Source of the DNA: Ursus arctos
Lineage: Eukaryota; Chordata; Mammalia; Carnivora; Ursidae
NCBI RefSeq assembly: GCF_023065955.2
Contig: NW_026623050.1
Location: 21,038,501 to 21,102,500, forward strand
Reading direction: 5' to 3'
Length of the DNA: 64,000 nucleotides
Both the position numbers and the translations under genes were made by a program. The notes beneath the pieces were generated by a model. That model did not search any database and had not been told where the DNA came from. It saw only the letters and a program-made list of their open reading frames with translations. Shown piece after piece: positions 59,832-64,000 of this stretch (the stretch's first letter is position 1; each line of letters begins with the position of its first letter).

Positions 59832-60140
59832 ATTAAGTTGTCTCCAGATCACAAGCCACTGGTCTCATGTCTCAATTTCTATTCTCGATCCTTTCCCCAG
59901 TTTATTGTCTGGAATGGTCTGGTGAGAGAATCTGCATCTGTTCCCCAATTTTGGGTGCCCCATTCTTTGCCAGCTCTTCTCCCCAACCCAACAACCTAGA
60001 CAGCTGTTTCCAATTTCCTTCACTGGCAGCCCTCAGGCACTCCCACCTGATGCTGCAGAGGAGCTAAAAGTTGTTAAGCCCTGGGCAGGAAATAGCCTCA
60101 GCTCTGTTATCTGAATTTAGGCTGATGGGAATGAAACCCA
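59832..60140. other. Unassigned sequence
   Basis: About 300 bp with a 66-codon ORF and no recognised family. Confidence 0.35.
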
Positions 60141-60182
60141 CCAATATTTATTAAATGCCTACTGTGTGCCAGACATTTGAAT
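60141..60182 (-). mobile_element. MIR fragment, antisense
   Basis: TATTTATTAAATGCCTACTG then TGTGCCAGACATTTG is a short antisense MIR start. Confidence 0.55.
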
Positions 60183-60233
60183 AATAACACCTTTATTGAG
60201 ATATAAGTCACATGCCATAAAATTCAGACTTTT

Positions 60234-60588
60234 CCATTTTATTCTATTGTATTTTACTTTGGTTTTTGCTATTTATTTATGACAAATATTCCACATCCGT
60301 GATCCTCTCCAGTCAGAAATTCTTTGAAACGATACCATCAGCTTTGGCCAGTAGGAGGATGGATGGAGTTGTCTGATTCACCCATCCTGCTAATGGCCCC
60401 ACAGATAGCTTGGGTTTAAACTGGCTGTTGAACCTGTCACCTTGTCAACCTCTCCACCTTCATCTGAATGGGAGTGTGGTCCCTGATGCCAATGTTGCGG
60501 TTGCTGGCCGAGCGTTTCTGCTGCACATACAGGTCCACAAACTCGACAGCGTCCTTCTGCATATGGAGGGCATGCCGGCTGCCACTGC
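60234..60588 (-). pseudogene. RPS21P: Processed pseudogene of ribosomal protein S21
   Basis: Minus-strand reading reproduces the RPS21 mRNA order. A short 5'UTR piece is followed by ATG at 60562, giving an N-terminus with DAVEFVDLY and [10 protein letters not shown]. Further blocks match EVDKVTG and CGAI-RRMGESD-type sequence, and the stop is TGA at 60315-60313. The 3'UTR (GATGTGGAATATTTGTCAT and AATAAATA) leads into an A-rich tail. S21 is a small 40S ribosomal subunit protein of 83 residues. There are no introns. A one-base deletion around codon 37 shifts the frame, and residues differ from the parent, so it cannot encode S21. TSD AAATTCAGACTTTT (60220-60233) and AAATTCACACTTTT (60589-60602) shows L1-mediated insertion into an old L1. 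Confidence 0.92.
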
Positions 60589-62335
60589 AAATTCACACTT
60601 TTAAGGTGTATAGTTTGGTAGGGTTTAGTATATTCCTAGAGTTGTGTGATCATCACCATGATCTAATTTCAGAATATTTCATCATCCCAAAAAGAAACCT
60701 CATACTCATTAGCGTACACTTACCATTCTCCCTTCCCTGGAAACCACTCCTCTACCTTCTGTTTATATGAATTTGCCTATTCTGGACATTTCATGTAAAT
60801 GGAGTAACATATAGCCCTTTGTGTCCAGCTTCTTTAACTTAGCCTAATATTTCTAATGTTCATCTGTGTTGTTTTGTGTGTATCAGCAATTCATTTCTTT
60901 TTATAGCATAGTAATAATCATTGTGTGGATATATCACATTTGTGTATGGATTCATCAGTTAATAGACAATTGGGTTGTTTCCACTTTTTAGCTATTATGA
61001 TTACTGCTACTCTGAACATTTGTGTACAGATTTTTCTTTGGACATAAGTTGTCACTTCTCTTCAGTGTATATCTAGGAATGAAAATACTGATTTGGTATG
61101 GTAACTATATTTAACTTTTGAGGAATTACCAAACTGTTTTCCAAAGTGGCTACATCATTTTATATTTTACCAGCAGGGTATGAGCCTTCCAATTTCTTCA
61201 TATCCTTGCCAATACTTGTTATTGTCCATCTTTTTTACGATAGCCTTCCTAGTGAGTGTGAAATGATATCTTGTGGTTTTGATTTGCCTCTACTGATGAC
61301 TAATGATGTTGAACATCTTTTCATGTGCTTATTGACCATTTGTCGTCTTTGGAGAAATGTCCATTCAAGTCCTTTGCCCATTCCTTAATTGGGTTATTTG
61401 CCTTTTTGTTGTTGAGTTGTAAATGTTCTTTGTATATGTTGGATACTAGGCCTCTATCAGATGTGTGATTTATCACATATTTGTAAATATTTTCTCCCAT
61501 TTTTTGGGTTGTCTTCCCACTTTCTTGATGGTGTTCTTTGAAGCACAAAAGTTTTTCATTTTGATGTCTAGTTTATCTATTCGTTCTTTTCTTGCTTGTG
61601 TTTTTGGTATCATATCTGAGAAACCATTGCCTAATCCAAGATCGTGAAGATTTTCTTCTATGCTTTTTTCCTAATAGTTTCATAGTTTTAGTTCTTACAT
61701 TTAAGCCTATGATCCATTTTGAATTATTTTTTATATATTGTGTGAGGGAGGGGTCTAACTTTATTCTCTTGAATATGGGTATCTGTTGGTCCCAGCACCA
61801 TTTTTTGAAATGATGATCCTTTTCCCATTGAATTATATTGGACCCTTGTTGAAAATCAATTGACCATAAATAGAGGATTTTTTTTTCTGGACTCTTAATT
61901 CTTTATCATTGATCTGTGTCCTATCTTTATACCACTAATACATTGTCTTCATTGGTGTAACTTTGTAATAAGTTTTGAAAATGGAAAGTGTGAATCCTTC
62001 AACTTTGTGCTTTTTTCAAGATTGTTTTGGCTATTCGGGATTCCTTGTATTTCCATATGAATTTTAAGATCAACTTGTAATTTCTGTAAAGAAAAAAACT
62101 GGCTGGGATTTTGATAGTTACTGTGTTGAATCTGTAGATCACTCTGGGGAGGAGTATTGCCATCTTGACAATATTAAGTCTTCCAATTCATTAACGTGAG
62201 ATGTCTCTCCATTTATTTAGATCTTCTTTAATTTCTTTCAATAAGGCTTTATAATTCTCATTGTACAAGTCTTACTCTTTCGTTAAATTCATTCCTAAGT
62301 ATTATATCCCTTTTAATGCTATTGTAAATGGAATT

Positions 62336-62533
62336 TTTTTTTTTTAAGATTTTATTCATTTATTCGACAGAGATAGAGACAGCCAGCAAGAGAGGGAACA
62401 CAGGCAGGAGAAGTGGGAGAGGAAGAAGCAGGCTCATAGCGGAGGAGCCTGACGTGGGGCTTGATCCCACCATGCCGGGATCATGCCCTGAGCTGAAGGC
62501 AGACGCTTAACCGCTGCGCCACCCAGGCGCCCC
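62336..62533 (-). mobile_element. SINEC, young type, antisense
   Basis: T-run and AAGATTTTATTCATTTATTC tail to GCCACCCAGGCGCCCC head. Flanks GGAATT (62330-62335 and 62534-62539) plus following T-rich bases form the TSD. Confidence 0.95.
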
Positions 62534-62932
62534 GGAATTGTTTTCTTAATTTCCATTTCAGATTGTTCATTGCTGGTATGTGGAAATATAATTGATTTTT
62601 CTATATTGATCTTGTGGTCTGCAACTTTGTTGAATTATTTTCTTAGTTCTAATAGCACATTGTGTGAATTCTTTAGCATTTTCTATGTACAAGATTGTGT
62701 ACAAATAAAATAAAATAGAGATAGGTTTATATTTTCCAAATTTCCTTCCGCTATTGATTTCTAATTTTATTAGAAACAACTCCATTGTTGCTGGAGAACA
62801 CACTTTGTATGATTACAATCCTTTTAAATTTTAGGTTTGTTTTATGGCCTAACATTCGATCTTTCCTTGAGAATGTTTCCTGTGCACCTTAGAAGAATGT
62901 GTACTCTTCTTCCCACCCCGCCATAGTTAACA

Positions 62933-62936
<4 letters not shown>

Positions 62937-62969
<33 letters not shown>

Positions 62970-62983
62970 GTGTTTGTGTGTGT
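62937..62983. repeat. (TG)n microsatellite, interrupted
   Basis: About 23 TG units with a CG and a TT interruption, just past the truncated end of the L1. Confidence 0.95.
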
Positions 62984-63296
62984 TTTATAGAAAAAAGGGA
63001 AGGGCAGATACAAAGTTCTTGGTTCTCAGGAATAAGAATTCAGATTGTGAGCAACATATCCAAGTATTTAAATAATCACTAATTTGCATAAGAACAGAAA
63101 AATGCTACAGTCCAGCTGAAGTCAGTAGAAAGAAGAATTCTATACTAACTCATGAAGAAAAAGATTATAGATGTGAAGGAGGAAGAGTGGTTGTATTTGA
63201 TTTGGATGTTGTATGGCATGGCACATACCAAAAATTGCTTTTCTTGAGTGAAATACATTAGATTTATTTCTAGAGTGAAATATACTGGATTTTGAA
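62984..63296. other. Unassigned sequence
   Basis: No gene or repeat recognised. Confidence 0.4.
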
Positions 63297-63314
63297 CCTC
63301 CAGGGACATAATCT

Positions 63315-63499
63315 TTTTTTTTTTTTTTTATTCGACAGAGATAGAGACAGCCAGCGAGAGAGGGAACACAAGCAGGGGGAGTGGGAGAGGAAGAAGCAGG
63401 CCCATAGCGGAGGAGCCTGATGTGGGGCTCGATTCCACAACGCAGGGATCATGCCCTGAGCCGAAGGCAGACGCTTAACCGCTGTGCCACCCAGGTACC
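63315..63499 (-). mobile_element. SINEC, young type, antisense
   Basis: Poly-T then TTATTCGACAGAGATAGAGA to GCCACCCAGGTACC. Perfect 18-bp TSD CCTCCAGGGACATAATCT at 63297-63314 and 63500-63517. Confidence 0.97.
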
Positions 63500-63517
63500 C
63501 CTCCAGGGACATAATCT

Positions 63518-64000
63518 AAGATGATATTAGAGTAATGGGGGTAATATTCTTCAGATCTATCACAACTGTCAGGATGAAAACAACTCGCATAGGATTAAAT
63601 AATAATGCTTGTAAGTGGCCATTCCTTGGCTAAGACTGAGTGTGATATGAAAGCCTCATAATTTTGTCTGATTGAGGGACCCATTTTCAATTCTGACTGT
63701 AACCAGAAAGTGACACTTCCAACCCAGGGGAACGTTGTCTATAACGTGTTATCTATAACTAGGGTAGGATTGCCTGATATAATCCTATAACCCTCCAACC
63801 TCACATGCTCCTCCTCCTGCCCCATGCCATGTTCTGGTACTCTCAGTAGGAGGATGTGATCTACTTCTGAATACTAGAACCTTCTCATGTTTCAGAAAGC
63901 AGGCCAGAAGGACTGCCACAAGACTGAAATTGAAGTGCAGCTTGGTTTTCCACTGCTCTTGCTTGGGCATGTATCTTCTTCAAGGATCTTGTGAGGAATG
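63518..64000. other. Unassigned sequence to window end
   Basis: Short minus-strand ORF (61 codons) only; nothing recognised. Confidence 0.4.

Larger units (their letters stand above)
60186..62920 (-). mobile_element. Old LINE-1 (L1MC-like), antisense, with two insertions
   Basis: Starts with the antisense 3' terminus (ACACCTTTATTGAGATATAA) and runs through 3'UTR and ORF2 landmarks (GGAAACCACTCCTCTACC, ATTTCCTTCATATCCTTGCC-like text near 61190, AATATTAAGTCTTCCAATTC near 62170) to about 62920, where it is 5' truncated. It contains an RPS21 retrocopy (60234-60588) and a SINEC (62336-62533). Confidence 0.85.

Noticed and set aside
60410..60770. Plus-strand ORFs of 64 and 100 codons
   Set aside because: Antisense of the RPS21 retrocopy and flanking L1; not independent genes.

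Overview
This is mammalian nuclear DNA, AT-rich and intergenic or deep-intronic in character. No intact protein-coding gene, structural RNA gene or CRISPR array could be supported. The organism is a carnivoran: 18 copies of the tRNA-derived carnivore SINE (SINEC) are present, and the younger ones have the head, body and (AAATA)n tail that I associate with bears and pinnipeds rather than dogs, cats or mustelids. A bear (or, less likely, a seal) is my best guess; this is inference from the SINE type.

Layout: 1-3.85 kb is the 5' half of an antisense LINE-1 (L1) with a readable ORF1 relic and long 5'UTR. 3.85-7.9 kb is mostly unique, with L2, SINEC and MIR pieces. 7.9-12.3 kb is an old sense L1 broken by MER5A, SINEC, MIR and younger L1 tails. 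12.3-20.4 kb holds two old antisense L1s, the second hit by an L1 insertion with a 5' inversion. 21.9-24.6 kb is an old antisense L1 abutting a solitary L1 5'UTR. 25.9-38.6 kb is a nested stack: an old L1, a Tigger transposon end, then a host L1 split by a near-full-length L1 (30.2-37.4 kb) that appears to carry extra 3' sequence. 38.6-51.9 kb mixes SINEC, L1, L2 and remnants of ERVL-like endogenous retroviruses. 52-60 kb is the least repeat-dense part. 60.2-62.9 kb is an antisense L1 carrying a processed pseudogene of ribosomal protein S21 (RPS21).

There is no gene network. What the window records is a history of insertions, many with readable target-site duplications (TSDs) that give the order of events. 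The best observations are the RPS21 retropseudogene, the inverted L1, the composite 7.2-kb L1 insertion, a 200-bp piece of L1 5'UTR copied into another L1, and a tetranucleotide microsatellite grown at a SINE tail. I found no evidence of a novel biological system. Family names are from memory of consensus sequences, so subfamily labels are tentative.
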